Shown here piece by piece: positions 7,524 through 15,474 of a stretch of DNA of 25,958 nt. Origin of the DNA: an archaeon (GTDB taxonomy: Archaea > Asgardarchaeota > Hermodarchaeia > Hermodarchaeales > Hermodarchaeaceae); assembly GCA_016550485.1 (NCBI GenBank), contig JABXGV010000118.1, forward strand, positions 1 to 25,958. Direction: 5' to 3'. Positions within the stretch are counted from its first letter, which is position 1; every line of letters starts with the position of its first letter. The notes under the pieces were generated by a model that worked only from the letters and a program-made list of their open reading frames with translations, was not told where the DNA came from and made no database searches. Position numbers and translations under genes: made by a program.

Positions 7524-8405
7524 CTATTTCGCCTTACTAAGGAACTTTCTGACAGGCTCCACCAACTGCGTGAACTCTAGTGGTACAACCCACTTGGTGC
7601 TTTGGCTTGCTCCCAGTGCTTCCAGAGTGCGCAAATACTGGAGCGTCATAGTCTTCTCATCAACCTTACGAGCGATCTCGAAAACCTTCTGTAGAGCCAG
7701 CGCATCACCTTCAGCGCGCAAAATCGCTGACTGCTTCTCACCCTCAGCCTTCAAAATCGCTGACTGCTTCTGACCTTCCGCAACAGCAATCGCAGCCTCC
7801 CGCTGACCGGCAGCCTCTGTCACCATCGCACGACGACGACGCTCAGCATCCATCTGCAGAATCATCGCCTCATTCACCTTCGCAGGCGGCAGAATCTCAC
7901 GAATCTCAACCTTAGTAACCTTCACACCCCATTGCTCGGTTGCTTCGTCGAGCTTTTCGCGTAGGAGGGAGTTGATGTATTCGCGTTTGCTGAGTACGTC
8001 GTCGAGGGTGATGTCGCCGACGAGTGCTCGGAGGGTTGTCTGGCTGATGCCAAGGGCGGCGCCGCTGAAGTCTTTGATGCGGAGGACACTGTCACGGGGA
8101 TTAACGACTCGATGGTAGATAAGTAGATCAATGTCCACGGGCGCGTTATCACTTGTTATGCAACGTTGGTGTTCTATTTCGAAGAATTGCTCGCGGAGAT
8201 CTATTTTAGTCATTTTGTCTAGTATTGGTATTAGGATGATGACGCCGGGTCCTTTTACGCCGGGAATTGCTCGCCCGAGGCGGAAAATGACCGCTCGTTC
8301 ATATTCTTTGAGGACGCGGATCATCGGTAGGATGATTACTAGAATACAAACAAGAATGATCACCACGATGATTGGTAACCAAAACATAATATCGAATTGG
8401 AGCAT
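7524..8405 (-). CDS. Slipin/stomatin-like SPFH-domain membrane protein
   Basis: This is a 293-residue SPFH/Band 7 protein. Residues 5-30 form a single hydrophobic membrane hairpin or anchor, followed by the stomatin core (VLKEYERAVIFRLGR, GPGVIILIPILDKM, IDLREQFFEIEHQ). A coiled-coil tail with the 11-residue repeats EGQKQSAILKA and EGEKQSAILRA (33-bp DNA repeats near 7719-7780) precedes the C-terminal VVPLEF segment. Slipins form ring-like oligomers that organise membrane microdomains. Prokaryotic ones usually pair with an NfeD gene, and none is seen here. GAGGG 7 nt upstream supports the ATG. Synonymous codon choice changes sharply at about codon 160 (near 7928). The N-terminal half prefers C- or A-ending codons (ATC, CTC, CGC, GAA); the next hundred codons use ATT, CGT, GAG, AAG and CAG. 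Confidence 0.95.
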   Translation of the reverse strand: MLQFDIMFWLPIIVVIILVCILVIILPMIRVLKEYERAVIFRLGRAIPGVKGPGVIILIPILDKMTKIDLREQFFEIEHQRCITSDNAPVDIDLLIYHRVVNPRDSVLRIKDFSGAALGISQTTLRALVGDITLDDVLSKREYINSLLREKLDEATEQWGVKVTKVEIREILPPAKVNEAMILQMDAERRRRAMVTEAAGQREAAIAVAEGQKQSAILKAEGEKQSAILRAEGDALALQKVFEIARKVDEKTMTLQYLRTLEALGASQSTKWVVPLEFTQLVEPVRKFLSKAK

Positions 8406-8520
8406 GTGCCATCCCTCACAGGTTATTTCACGAATTGGTACGGTAGCGAGGCAGATAACTTTTTGGGTGAGTCAGAATCGCTCAGAGCGTTCTAATTGCC
8501 AGAGGCTTTCGCAATTGGAG

Positions 8521-8530
8521 AAATATAAAT
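8521..8530 (+). promoter_or_regulatory. TATA box for the zinc-ribbon coiled-coil gene
   Basis: AAATATAAAT is centred about 26 nt upstream of the GTG start, in the 146-nt gap between divergent genes. The spacing implies a leaderless transcript, which fits the absence of a Shine-Dalgarno site there. Confidence 0.55.
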
Positions 8531-8551
8531 GTTAGAAATAACAGAATTGCA

Positions 8552-9313
8552 GTGGTGAATAAGTTGGCACCAGTGTGTAGCAGCTGCGGTAATACTGTGA
8601 GGAGTACCGCGAAATTCTGTAAGTATTGTGGTCGTCCCTTAACGTCATCATCACGGGGTGTTTCTCGCCGGGAGTATTCTTCGACATCGACCACTGTGTC
8701 TAGATCTAGACCGGTAACCGAGATACCTGCGGATGTGCTAGCCCAGTTGGAGTTGCGTGGGCAATTATTAGAGTTGGAGAAAGAAGAGAAAGGGCTAATG
8801 GAGGAAATCGAACGGCTGCAGGCTGAGTTGGAGAAGGGTGAGGAATCGATTGCTGAGCTAGAAGAGAAAATGAAGCCTCTGAAGAAGAGGATTAAGGACC
8901 TTACGAGTCGGGAGAAGAAGTTGAAGGCTAAATTGAAACCTTTCCCCTTTGAAGAAGCGGAGAAAGCAAGGCATTTATGGTCCGAAAGGTTAGAGAAACT
9001 GGAGGAGTTGAAGTTGGAGGGAAAGACGCGTGAAAGTGTGTATCAACGCCTTAAGAGGGAATACGACACTGGTCTTAGAGAAACCGAGGCGAAGTACCAA
9101 GAGCAGCTAGTCCTCACTAAAGAGTGGCTTGTGCTCTTAAAGGCACAATATGCTGCAGCACGAGACGAGTTGGCAATGTTAGAAGCCCGGCATGAAGTGG
9201 GCGAGGTCAGTGAGAAAGCGCATACGCAAAATAAGGAAACACTTGAGAAAAGGACAAAACAACTTGGCAGGCAAGTAGAGATACTCGAAACGATTCTCCG
9301 TGGGATAAAATAA
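8552..9313 (+). CDS. Zinc-ribbon plus coiled-coil protein
   Basis: This is a 253-residue protein with an N-terminal zinc ribbon (Cys9, Cys12, Cys23, Cys26; CSSCG and CKYCG). A Ser/Arg-rich linker of about 40 residues follows, then a long charged coiled coil from about 65 to 245 broken by a Pro/Phe kink near 130. There is no membrane segment. The exact family is not recognised; zinc-ribbon/coiled-coil proteins are common among archaeal hypotheticals and probably mediate protein contacts. A GTG start is used, with a second GTG immediately after it. The TATA box at 8521-8530 places transcription initiation at or next to the start codon. It is divergent from the slipin gene, so the two may share regulatory sequence. 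Confidence 0.82.
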   Translation: MVNKLAPVCSSCGNTVRSTAKFCKYCGRPLTSSSRGVSRREYSSTSTTVSRSRPVTEIPADVLAQLELRGQLLELEKEEKGLMEEIERLQAELEKGEESIAELEEKMKPLKKRIKDLTSREKKLKAKLKPFPFEEAEKARHLWSERLEKLEELKLEGKTRESVYQRLKREYDTGLRETEAKYQEQLVLTKEWLVLLKAQYAAARDELAMLEARHEVGEVSEKAHTQNKETLEKRTKQLGRQVEILETILRGIK

Positions 9314-9344
9314 TCAGGCAAGTGAGCTTGTCGCTGCGCAAAGT

Positions 9345-9353
9345 CTTTTAAAC
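9345..9353 (+). promoter_or_regulatory. TATA-like element upstream of the membrane polyferredoxin operon
   Basis: CTTTTAAAC lies about 60 nt before the first ATG of the unit, predicting a leader of roughly 35 nt. GAGAGG at 9390-9395 in that leader could act as its Shine-Dalgarno site. Confidence 0.4.
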
Positions 9354-9407
9354 AATAGCGTATTCCACACTCTCTGACTTCTAAAATGTGAGAGGCGCCT
9401 GAATCCC

Positions 9408-9554
9408 ATGAATCGACGTGCAATCGCTATAGCTCTCATCTGTATTGGTCTTTCAGCCTTAGCTTTTGGTCTAGCCTTAGGACAACATGAAATAATTCAT
9501 TACTGGCTACAACGAGTTTCCGATGCCTATATTTTCCCCCCGCCACTTTCCTAG
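9408..9554 (+). CDS. Small single-span membrane peptide (48 aa)
   Basis: This short gene encodes MNRRAIAIALICIGLSALAF and 28 further residues. It has a basic N-terminus, one hydrophobic helix at about residues 5-25, then a polar tail ending in IFPPPLS. The ATG lies 12 nt after GAGAGG. The stop at 9552-9554 sits inside the Shine-Dalgarno region (AGGAGAG) of the next gene, whose GTG follows 12 nt later, so the two are almost certainly co-transcribed. Size and context suggest a small accessory subunit of the membrane iron-sulfur protein downstream. Homologues cannot be judged from sequence alone. Confidence 0.6.
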   Translation: MNRRAIAIALICIGLSALAFGLALGQHEIIHYWLQRVSDAYIFPPPLS

Positions 9555-9566
9555 GAGAGAGCTTGA

Positions 9567-10676
9567 GTGACAGCAAAAGAACAAGACACTCCAAGAGAAA
9601 AGCCGAAGCAACCCCGGCGAACGGTCGGTCAAATTCTGCATGGAGTCAAACTCTCGATTCTAAATCGTACACGCCCTTACAGACGAATTCATTATTGGAC
9701 CAAAAAGGCTTTTGATGAACTGCTTTCTATCCGTATTACCCGCTTTTTCGTCCAACTGATTATGTTTTTCATACTGAACTGGGCTGCAATAACTTGGATT
9801 CTTGGTTATGATCCCCTTCTTTCGTCTCCACTCCTTATGGGAGTAGGCTGGTTAATCCCTACATTTGGTTACATTCCTCTCCCGTATGTGATGCCCCATG
9901 GTAATCCTGCAGGAACAGGTGTAGGCTTCTTTGATGCGATTATGCTTATAGGTGCAAGTGGGGCTTTTCCATATTTAGCGCTGGGCATCGCTTTAGTAGT
10001 GTCTGCACTCCTTGGACGGAGTTTTTGCGGTTGGATTTGTCCATTTGGTTTTGTACAGGATATGTGTTCACTCACCCCTATTCGAACACGGTATCCTTCT
10101 CGCAAAACCAACGACAATCTCTCAACCATAAAGTATGTGGTTCTGGGAATCACTCTTTTGTTTACCGTGTGGTTAGGAGCTTGGACATTTCTAGGAATTG
10201 ATGAGGCGTTTCGGACTACCTTAGGTCCCTTTGCCATAGCATTTTGGAGTGTGTTAAGCCCTGAAGGAACCTTCTTTGTTGTGATTCCTCTCCTTGCTTT
10301 ACAAGGACATATCTCACCTTTCGTTACACAATGGGGGTTAATGTTATCATGGGGACCTCTAATCTGGTTCCGTCTAGTCTTTCTTGTTATTATCCTCGTG
10401 TTAGCCCTCTTTATACGCCGCCCTTATTGTCGTTGGATTTGCCCCACAGGAGCCTTAATGGGTCTCTTCAGCCGGTTCAGCCTTCTCGGAATATCACGAC
10501 GCCCCGCGGAGTGTCCAGGCAGTTCATGTGAGTCGCAACGCTGTCAGAAGGAGTGTCCTATGGCTGTTCGGGTAATGGAGGCGCCTTGGGGTCGTCTTTA
10601 CAGCGGAGATTGCATTCTCTGCCTAGATTGTCGCGCTAAATGTCCTAGGAATGCCATTGAAGTGGTATTTCCATAG
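9567..10676 (+). CDS. NapH-like membrane polyferredoxin (4Fe-4S)
   Basis: This integral membrane iron-sulfur protein of 369 residues is of the NapH/NosR-C-terminal type. It has several hydrophobic segments (about 60-80, 125-150, 188-210, 222-245 and 268-285). Two CxxxCP motifs occur at helix ends, CGWICPFG (Cys154, Cys158) and CRWICPTG (Cys288, Cys292). The C-terminal ferredoxin-like region has two cysteine quartets: 316/321/326/330 with irregular spacing, and 349/352/355/359 with a classical CxxCxxCxxxCP pattern. Such proteins pass electrons between quinol or membrane donors and soluble partners. Which oxidoreductase it serves is not evident, as no catalytic subunit lies nearby. The GTG start follows AGGAGAG by 8 nt. 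Confidence 0.9.
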   Translation: MTAKEQDTPREKPKQPRRTVGQILHGVKLSILNRTRPYRRIHYWTKKAFDELLSIRITRFFVQLIMFFILNWAAITWILGYDPLLSSPLLMGVGWLIPTFGYIPLPYVMPHGNPAGTGVGFFDAIMLIGASGAFPYLALGIALVVSALLGRSFCGWICPFGFVQDMCSLTPIRTRYPSRKTNDNLSTIKYVVLGITLLFTVWLGAWTFLGIDEAFRTTLGPFAIAFWSVLSPEGTFFVVIPLLALQGHISPFVTQWGLMLSWGPLIWFRLVFLVIILVLALFIRRPYCRWICPTGALMGLFSRFSLLGISRRPAECPGSSCESQRCQKECPMAVRVMEAPWGRLYSGDCILCLDCRAKCPRNAIEVVFP

Positions 10677-10696
10677 CTAACTAAGAGGAGCCAAAA

Positions 10697-10912
10697 ATGG
10701 TAAAGGAAAAAATATGTAGTGTAGAGGGATGTAGTGAGCCTGCTGTTCGGTCCTTTAGTCGAACAAAAGTAACTGAAGTTCTTCAAGGAGCATCACTTAC
10801 TCTCAAAAGTAGCAGAGCTCGAAGAGCACACCTCTGCACAGAGCATTATAAAATCTACAAGAAGCAAACCCGGGAAGAGAAGCGAATAAACAAGTGGCGT
10901 TATGGTGCCTAG
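10697..10912 (+). CDS. Small Cys/His (putative zinc-binding) conserved archaeal protein
   Basis: This basic protein of 71 residues has ligands Cys7, Cys12, Cys47 and His50 (CSVEGC and CTEH), which would form one zinc site. Two helical, Arg/Lys-rich segments follow, ending in KRINKWRYGA. It resembles short CxxxxC...CxxH archaeal proteins of unknown role. The high positive charge suggests nucleic-acid or ribosome binding, but this is inference. GAGGAG is 6 nt upstream of the ATG, and the gene begins 20 nt after the polyferredoxin stop, so it is probably the last gene of that transcript. Confidence 0.75.
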   Translation: MVKEKICSVEGCSEPAVRSFSRTKVTEVLQGASLTLKSSRARRAHLCTEHYKIYKKQTREEKRINKWRYGA

Positions 10913-10920
10913 TACGGGTC

Positions 10921-11571
10921 TTAGTCCTCCTCTTGTGAGTTTATTACAGATTCGATAAGAGTCTTGATAGATTTCTTCCAGCGTAGTAAGTGAAGGGCCA
11001 ACTCTTCATATTCAGCTTTAGGAATTTTACCTGTACGCCCAGCTAGAGGCGTAAGCGCTGATCCCATCTGAAGAGTGAGTGGATCAAAACCTCCTAAACG
11101 AATCAGTCGCTCCCGTGCATCAGCGACAATCACGTAGACCTTTTGAAAATCAGCATTATCGAAGAGCTGGTCGATTGCTTCGTCAAGCTTGCGTTCTACA
11201 ATAACTGCCTTGGAGGCCTTCGAAAGAGTGACACCAGAAACCTGACTAAACCGATCTAGTGTTTCAGTGATTCGTCGAGCGATTTCGTCGAGATAAATCT
11301 TCAGCTTCGCTTCTTCTACACCAGAAATTTCAAGTTTAAGCTGTGGTGCAGAAGAGTCGACTTCAAGCACAACTTCTAAATGGGCATCTGAATCAGGGAT
11401 TGGCGAGGAAAAGGTTGCCTTCCCAATGAAGCCCTCTTTTGTGAAAGTTTCAGTGATACTTATGAGCCGAGTTCTTATGGAAGATATTGAATAGTAAGCA
11501 GCCCCAAAGGCAAGGCTTGGGGATAGCTCAGCGGTGGGGATTTCTTTTGAAGCCCTCAATATTAACAGCAC
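10921..11571 (-). CDS. Hypothetical protein (216 aa), divergent from HerA-like ATPase
   Basis: I do not recognise a family. It is a soluble alpha/beta-looking protein: the N-terminal half is beta-rich (IGKATFSSPIPDSDAHLEVV), the middle is helical, and the C-terminal half includes DFQKVYVIVADARERLIRLG. No nuclease metal-binding cluster of the NurA type is apparent. A GTG start is used and preceded by AAGGG almost directly; TTG four codons in is an alternative. It overlaps no gene and is divergent from the HerA-like ATPase, separated by 96 nt that must hold both promoters. A functional link with the ATPase is possible but unproven. Confidence 0.72.
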   Translation of the reverse strand: MLLILRASKEIPTAELSPSLAFGAAYYSISSIRTRLISITETFTKEGFIGKATFSSPIPDSDAHLEVVLEVDSSAPQLKLEISGVEEAKLKIYLDEIARRITETLDRFSQVSGVTLSKASKAVIVERKLDEAIDQLFDNADFQKVYVIVADARERLIRLGGFDPLTLQMGSALTPLAGRTGKIPKAEYEELALHLLRWKKSIKTLIESVINSQEED

Positions 11572-11667
11572 CCCTTCTAGTTAAAGCATCTCTAGCAAGC
11601 AAAAAGCTTTACGCCGAACTCTTTTAGGGATGAACTCTGCATTCCTATTCAGCGAGGAGTATTTAAG

Positions 11668-13143
11668 TTGCCATCAAAAGCAAAGCCCTCAGCAGAGCCG
11701 GTTGCTGAAATTATCGGTCGGACCACAACAGCTACGATTAACATTCGTGTTACTGAGCTTGATTCTGTCGGTCGTAACGAGTTCCTTTCTATCATTCATG
11801 AAGGCGAAGAGTATCTACTTCTAGTCAAGGAACTATGGAGACAGCAGCACGAAACAAAAGGCACCTGTACTGTCGTGGGTTCTATGCCACGAACTCCCTT
11901 CAACCCGGATGTATCAGTGTATAAAGCCTCACCCAGCATCGTCGGTGAAGCCCTTGGTATTGATATTCCTCGCGATGAAGCAGTCTATGCGGGACTATTA
12001 TCAGGTTATGACCAAATCCGTGTACTTCTTCCCATTAAGAAGCTGGGCCGCCTTTTCATTGTAGGAAAGACTGGGAGTGGAAAAAGTTACAGCGCTGCTG
12101 TGATTATGGAAGAGTTCCTTGAAAAAGGAATTCCAATTGTAGTTCTAGACAGACATGGCGAATATTCTAGTCTAAAAATTCCTGCAGAGAAAGGAAGCAA
12201 ACGATTTGATGTTAAACCGAAAAGTTACGAAGAACAAGTCATCGAGTTCGCTGATCTAACCGCCAATCCTGGCGCAGACCTACCCATTGAAGCCGTGCTA
12301 GGCACAATGCCTAAAGATTTGGTGGTCTCGGGTCAAGGCACTATCATTAACTTCCGTGGCCTTGATCTTGGCGTACAAGAAGCATTATCTACTGAAATCC
12401 TGTACAGCCTGTATGAAGCCGCAACCAATAGAGAGATTCCCCCCTTCTATTGCTTCGTAGATGAGGCACACCTTCTCGCTCCGAACCGAGGGAAAGCGGC
12501 TACAACAAAGATGATGCGGCTCCTTGCCCAAGAAGGGCGTAAGTTTGCGGCGAACCTTGTAGTGATTACTCAGAAACCACAATTACTCGATACTCACGTC
12601 CGTAGTCAAGTTGGTACGTGGATTATACACCAACTCACCGATGTTCGTGATGTGGATATCACCACCCAATCCACTGAAGGTCTTTCGCGTGAATGGGAGG
12701 ACGACCTACAACATCTCGAAGTGGGTCAGGCTGTGATAGCGGGAGATGCGGTTAAGGTACCATTAATTGTGGATATTCGCATCAGGAAGACAACTCATGG
12801 AGCTATTGGGTTCAATCCGCTAGATTTTGCTGCTCCACAGGCTGCTGAGGAACTAGAAAGACGCCGCAGTCGGCTGCGGAAGAGCTTTGCAGATAGGATG
12901 AAAGCGGCTGTGAAACGCTTTGAAGAACTTCACGCTTCAATCGAGGGAGGGACCGGGCGTGTTCCCCAAAGAGTCGCTGCCCTTAGTGAAGAGCTAAAAG
13001 CCGCTGAACTAAAAATACGTGAGCTACGTGAAGAAAACAAGACATTGAAGAAGGAGCTAGACAAGGTTCAGAAGCAAAAGGAGAAGGCTATAAAACTTGC
13101 TGAAGAAGCTTTAGCTAGACTGAAGCGAAGTAAAAGAAGATAG
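11668..13143 (+). CDS. HerA/FtsK-type ATPase (DUF87 family)
   Basis: This is a hexameric-type P-loop motor of the HerA-FtsK superfamily. Residues 8-75 look like the N-terminal beta-barrel (HAS-barrel) seen in HerA. The ATPase core has Walker A GKTGSGKS at 133-140, the HerA-type DRHGEY at 161-166, Walker B FVDEAH at 263-268 and the EGRKF arginine-containing segment at 289-293. Residues from about 400 to 491 form a basic coiled coil. HerA proteins translocate DNA with the nuclease NurA in end resection. No NurA gene is visible here, so this may be a paralogue with another partner. GAGGAG 8 nt upstream supports the TTG start. Confidence 0.9.
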   Translation: MPSKAKPSAEPVAEIIGRTTTATINIRVTELDSVGRNEFLSIIHEGEEYLLLVKELWRQQHETKGTCTVVGSMPRTPFNPDVSVYKASPSIVGEALGIDIPRDEAVYAGLLSGYDQIRVLLPIKKLGRLFIVGKTGSGKSYSAAVIMEEFLEKGIPIVVLDRHGEYSSLKIPAEKGSKRFDVKPKSYEEQVIEFADLTANPGADLPIEAVLGTMPKDLVVSGQGTIINFRGLDLGVQEALSTEILYSLYEAATNREIPPFYCFVDEAHLLAPNRGKAATTKMMRLLAQEGRKFAANLVVITQKPQLLDTHVRSQVGTWIIHQLTDVRDVDITTQSTEGLSREWEDDLQHLEVGQAVIAGDAVKVPLIVDIRIRKTTHGAIGFNPLDFAAPQAAEELERRRSRLRKSFADRMKAAVKRFEELHASIEGGTGRVPQRVAALSEELKAAELKIRELREENKTLKKELDKVQKQKEKAIKLAEEALARLKRSKRR

Positions 13144-13171
13144 AATCCAATAATAACCAAATTGGTATGCA

Positions 13172-13504
13172 CTACCTTGCCTGCCAAGCCTTTGCGGTAA
13201 CCTTGTCGGCTAAGCCCTTCTCTTTCAGCTCATTTAGACTACGAACAATATCGTTTTGCGGAACATCCACTCCACCAACACCACGGATGATTGTACGGAT
13301 AGCTCCGGGTCGTTGCGCGCGCTCCCGTATAGTCTCCAAGACAGCAGCCTGGAGTACTGTAAGGCGGGTTCTTCCCTTAGAAGGCTTCTCTTCTTTGCGC
13401 TTCGGCTTCTCTTTAGCAGCAGGAGGAGCTTCTTCTGTGCTTTCTTCGTCGCTGGAAGGTGTGGGCTCGATTGTTTCATCAACCGGTGTGTCATCTTCAG
13501 ACAT
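13172..13504 (-). CDS. Winged-helix DNA-binding-like protein with acidic/basic tail
   Basis: This 110-residue protein has a disordered N-terminus: an acidic Ser/Thr/Glu stretch at 1-30, then a Lys-rich patch at 31-45. A compact winged-helix-like domain covers about 46-110 (LTVLQAAVLETIRERAQ, AIRTIIRGV, VPQNDIVRSLNELKEKG). A long tail joined to a small helix-turn-helix is a known layout among archaeal chromatin or transcription proteins, but the exact family is not recognised. TGGAG lies 11 nt upstream of the ATG. Overlapping plus-strand frames in this interval are compositional shadows. It is convergent with the HerA-like gene, with 28 nt between the stops. Confidence 0.78.
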   Translation of the reverse strand: MSEDDTPVDETIEPTPSSDEESTEEAPPAAKEKPKRKEEKPSKGRTRLTVLQAAVLETIRERAQRPGAIRTIIRGVGGVDVPQNDIVRSLNELKEKGLADKVTAKAWQAR

Positions 13505-13653
13505 ACTTTGACAAGCTCCAGAGGGGCGATAGTAGTTGTTCGAAAACCTATCGTTAATTTAAGCTTTCCCTCCAGCTATGGGTATTCGGTTCCGCAAGAC
13601 TGAAATAAGGAAAGATAGACCACGATACCGCCTCGTGAGGCAGGAATACAATC

Positions 13654-15030
13654 ATGCCGCCGAAGCGTCGTCGCAAACGGAAACGTCGAGAGAAACGACT
13701 GGAACGGGTACCTGAGAAGCTCCAGAGGAGACGAGAACGTCGAGTTACTTATCGCATCCGACGCATGCCTAATTGGATAAAGGGGACCCTTGTCATCGCG
13801 GTTATCGCAGTCATTTTCGTGGCAGTTGTTATTGCTTGGATTAGCCTTCTTCCTCCAGTACCGTCAGAGAAACCTTTAGCTGATGTGTACTTCCTGCAAC
13901 AGGACATATTCTATTTCAATGTTGACGCGGATAGTAATCTCACCCTAGATTCGATGGTGGAACGGTTTGGCATAGCTTCTCATGGGAGTGAAGACCCACT
14001 AAACTTCAGTATAGTTGACACCTTTGACGAGGATCATAACTTCACTATAGAAAACACTATTGCCTGGGACTACTTCGGGAACGCCTATCTCCTCAACCCC
14101 ATTATCGAAGACCGCAGCATCAACTTCACATTTAACGACATTTTACTACCGATAAACACCACTCGTGAACTTGAGGGAGCAGTTGAAGGGTATTGGTCTC
14201 TCCTCTTCGGATACACGTTGGACAGCGCTAATGACGAAGGAATACGAGATGAGACCCTCGACGACTTTATCACCTCCTTCAACTGCACTGTAGAACCTGA
14301 GACTGAGAACAGGCAACTTGTGTTCAATAACTGGACACTCGTGGAATGTAACATCTCTCTTAGCACCTACCCAGTAGATACAATCGGCTACTCTTATGGT
14401 AGAGCCCGCCTTGAGTTCCCAAGACAAGTCTACGACGGCGATACTCTCCTGGCAAACATTTCAATATATCGAGTAGAAATGACTGGAACAAGTCAATCAC
14501 CTAATTCAGATTACACGGAGACCGAAGAAACCATTTCATTTGATACGGATTTCACGTTCATGGGAAACGACGCGTGGGGCTTTGTATTCTGGTTAAACGT
14601 AACCACGTTTACTGAAGAGTCCTTTTGCTTGCTAGACCTTGCCACGGAACAATGCGAATTCTATCTCCAGGCAGGCTATCAAGAAACACCCTATAACCCT
14701 GATCAGCCCATGCACTTCCCCAAGGCGACCCTTGATGTCACCTCACCCTACAATCACACCTTCATCGCCAATTATACAGATATTCACATTCAGCTCCCCC
14801 AGATTTGGGTGGAGGTAAACTCTACAGCACCAACACCAACTCTTTTCCTACAACAGCGAACCTCACCAATGCGTACATCTTGCGATTACAGGTTTCCCAC
14901 ACCCATCAACGTAGAAAGCCAATCAAGACGCCATAGTTATAACACGGAACCGGAGGCGCTCTTCGAACCATTAGCTTTGACCGCGCCTAGACCTGTGCTA
15001 GTCTATCTTCGCCGACCCATGTTGTTCTAG
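13654..15030 (+). CDS. Membrane-anchored, outside-facing protein; probable C-terminal frameshift
   Basis: The reading frame of 458 codons begins with a very basic cytoplasmic tail (residues 1-42), then one membrane helix (about 43-67), so the remainder should lie outside the cell. That part is acidic, beta-rich and has many N-glycosylation sequons (NFT, NTT, NCT, NWT, NIS, NHT, NYT, NST). No enzyme motif is recognised; a surface or cell-envelope role is likely. The last 60 codons look wrong: after NST at 14818 the frame turns basic and lacks protein-like patterns. The frame two bases ahead reads TTANLTNAYILRLQVS and stops at 14934-14936. This suggests a frameshift or sequencing error between about 14820 and 14850. 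The ATG follows AGGAA and a small hairpin around 13630-13641. Confidence 0.75.
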   Translation: MPPKRRRKRKRREKRLERVPEKLQRRRERRVTYRIRRMPNWIKGTLVIAVIAVIFVAVVIAWISLLPPVPSEKPLADVYFLQQDIFYFNVDADSNLTLDSMVERFGIASHGSEDPLNFSIVDTFDEDHNFTIENTIAWDYFGNAYLLNPIIEDRSINFTFNDILLPINTTRELEGAVEGYWSLLFGYTLDSANDEGIRDETLDDFITSFNCTVEPETENRQLVFNNWTLVECNISLSTYPVDTIGYSYGRARLEFPRQVYDGDTLLANISIYRVEMTGTSQSPNSDYTETEETISFDTDFTFMGNDAWGFVFWLNVTTFTEESFCLLDLATEQCEFYLQAGYQETPYNPDQPMHFPKATLDVTSPYNHTFIANYTDIHIQLPQIWVEVNSTAPTPTLFLQQRTSPMRTSCDYRFPTPINVESQSRRHSYNTEPEALFEPLALTAPRPVLVYLRRPMLF

Positions 15031-15438
15031 AAGTCGCTGTACCTTGTGCAGGTGACGCACAGTCTTCACTGCTACTCTGTCTATAGCATATACTTTGCCA
15101 CGCTCAATTACGAGGTGTTTCACTGCTGTGTCGAGGTCAAAGTAGCGGCGTAAGTCTTCAGCAATGACATGGAGCTGAAAGCAGTGGGGACTGCCGTCGA
15201 CAGTGAGGATGGTTAATTCAGTTGGTTGATGAATCTTGACTATACAGGCTAATTTGGTCTCAGCCATATTCATGTGGTAAGTCTCTAAACAAACATGCAA
15301 ACATACGCTGTCTTTGGCGTATGCTTTTAGGATTTTGGGGTGTTCTTGTCTAACACAAGAGCCTATTACTAGAAGCTTGGTAGATTGATGCAGATATCGT
15401 GCTCCAACATTTGTGGACAGAAGCATTGGGCATTCCAC
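14998..15438 (-). CDS. Conserved Cys-rich protein of unknown function
   Basis: This is a protein of about 146 residues with many cysteines and histidines (ECPML, IGSCVRQEHP, SVCLHVCLETYHMNM, TKLACIV). A well-formed block, ILTVDGSPHCFQLH, follows, and the C-terminus ends in KVYAIDRVAVKTVRHLHKV. I recall similar DGSPHC-containing archaeal proteins but no assigned function; metal or iron-sulfur binding is plausible. The start is set by AGGAGGTG at 15447-15454 on the minus strand: GTG at 15438 is 10 nt after the AGGAGG core, and TTG at 15444 is the alternative. A start at 15531 would overlap the divergent gene and lies upstream of the TATA box at 15475-15484. The 3' end overlaps the preceding convergent frame only if that frame is not frameshifted. 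Confidence 0.72.
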   Translation of the reverse strand: MECPMLLSTNVGARYLHQSTKLLVIGSCVRQEHPKILKAYAKDSVCLHVCLETYHMNMAETKLACIVKIHQPTELTILTVDGSPHCFQLHVIAEDLRRYFDLDTAVKHLVIERGKVYAIDRVAVKTVRHLHKVQRLLEQHGSAKID

Positions 15439-15474
15439 AGCCAAGACACCTCCTATGTTGTTACATCTCCGAGG

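Noticed and set aside
7719..7780. Tandem 33-bp repeats as a CRISPR or mobile-element trace
   Set aside because: Two in-frame copies encode the 11-residue coiled-coil repeat typical of SPFH proteins; there are no spacers or arrays.
10921..11571. NurA nuclease as the partner of the HerA-like ATPase
   Set aside because: No pattern of conserved acidic metal ligands of NurA is visible in the 216-residue protein.
13167..13603. Long plus-strand reading frames over the winged-helix gene region
   Set aside because: They are antisense to a minus-strand gene with a coherent acidic tail and helix-turn-helix domain; their Ser/Phe/Leu-rich translations look like shadows.
13630..13641. GCCTCGTGAGGC hairpin as a regulatory element in front of the surface-protein gene
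   Set aside because: The stem is 4-5 bp with a tiny loop; it covers a possible Shine-Dalgarno site, but one short stem is not enough evidence.
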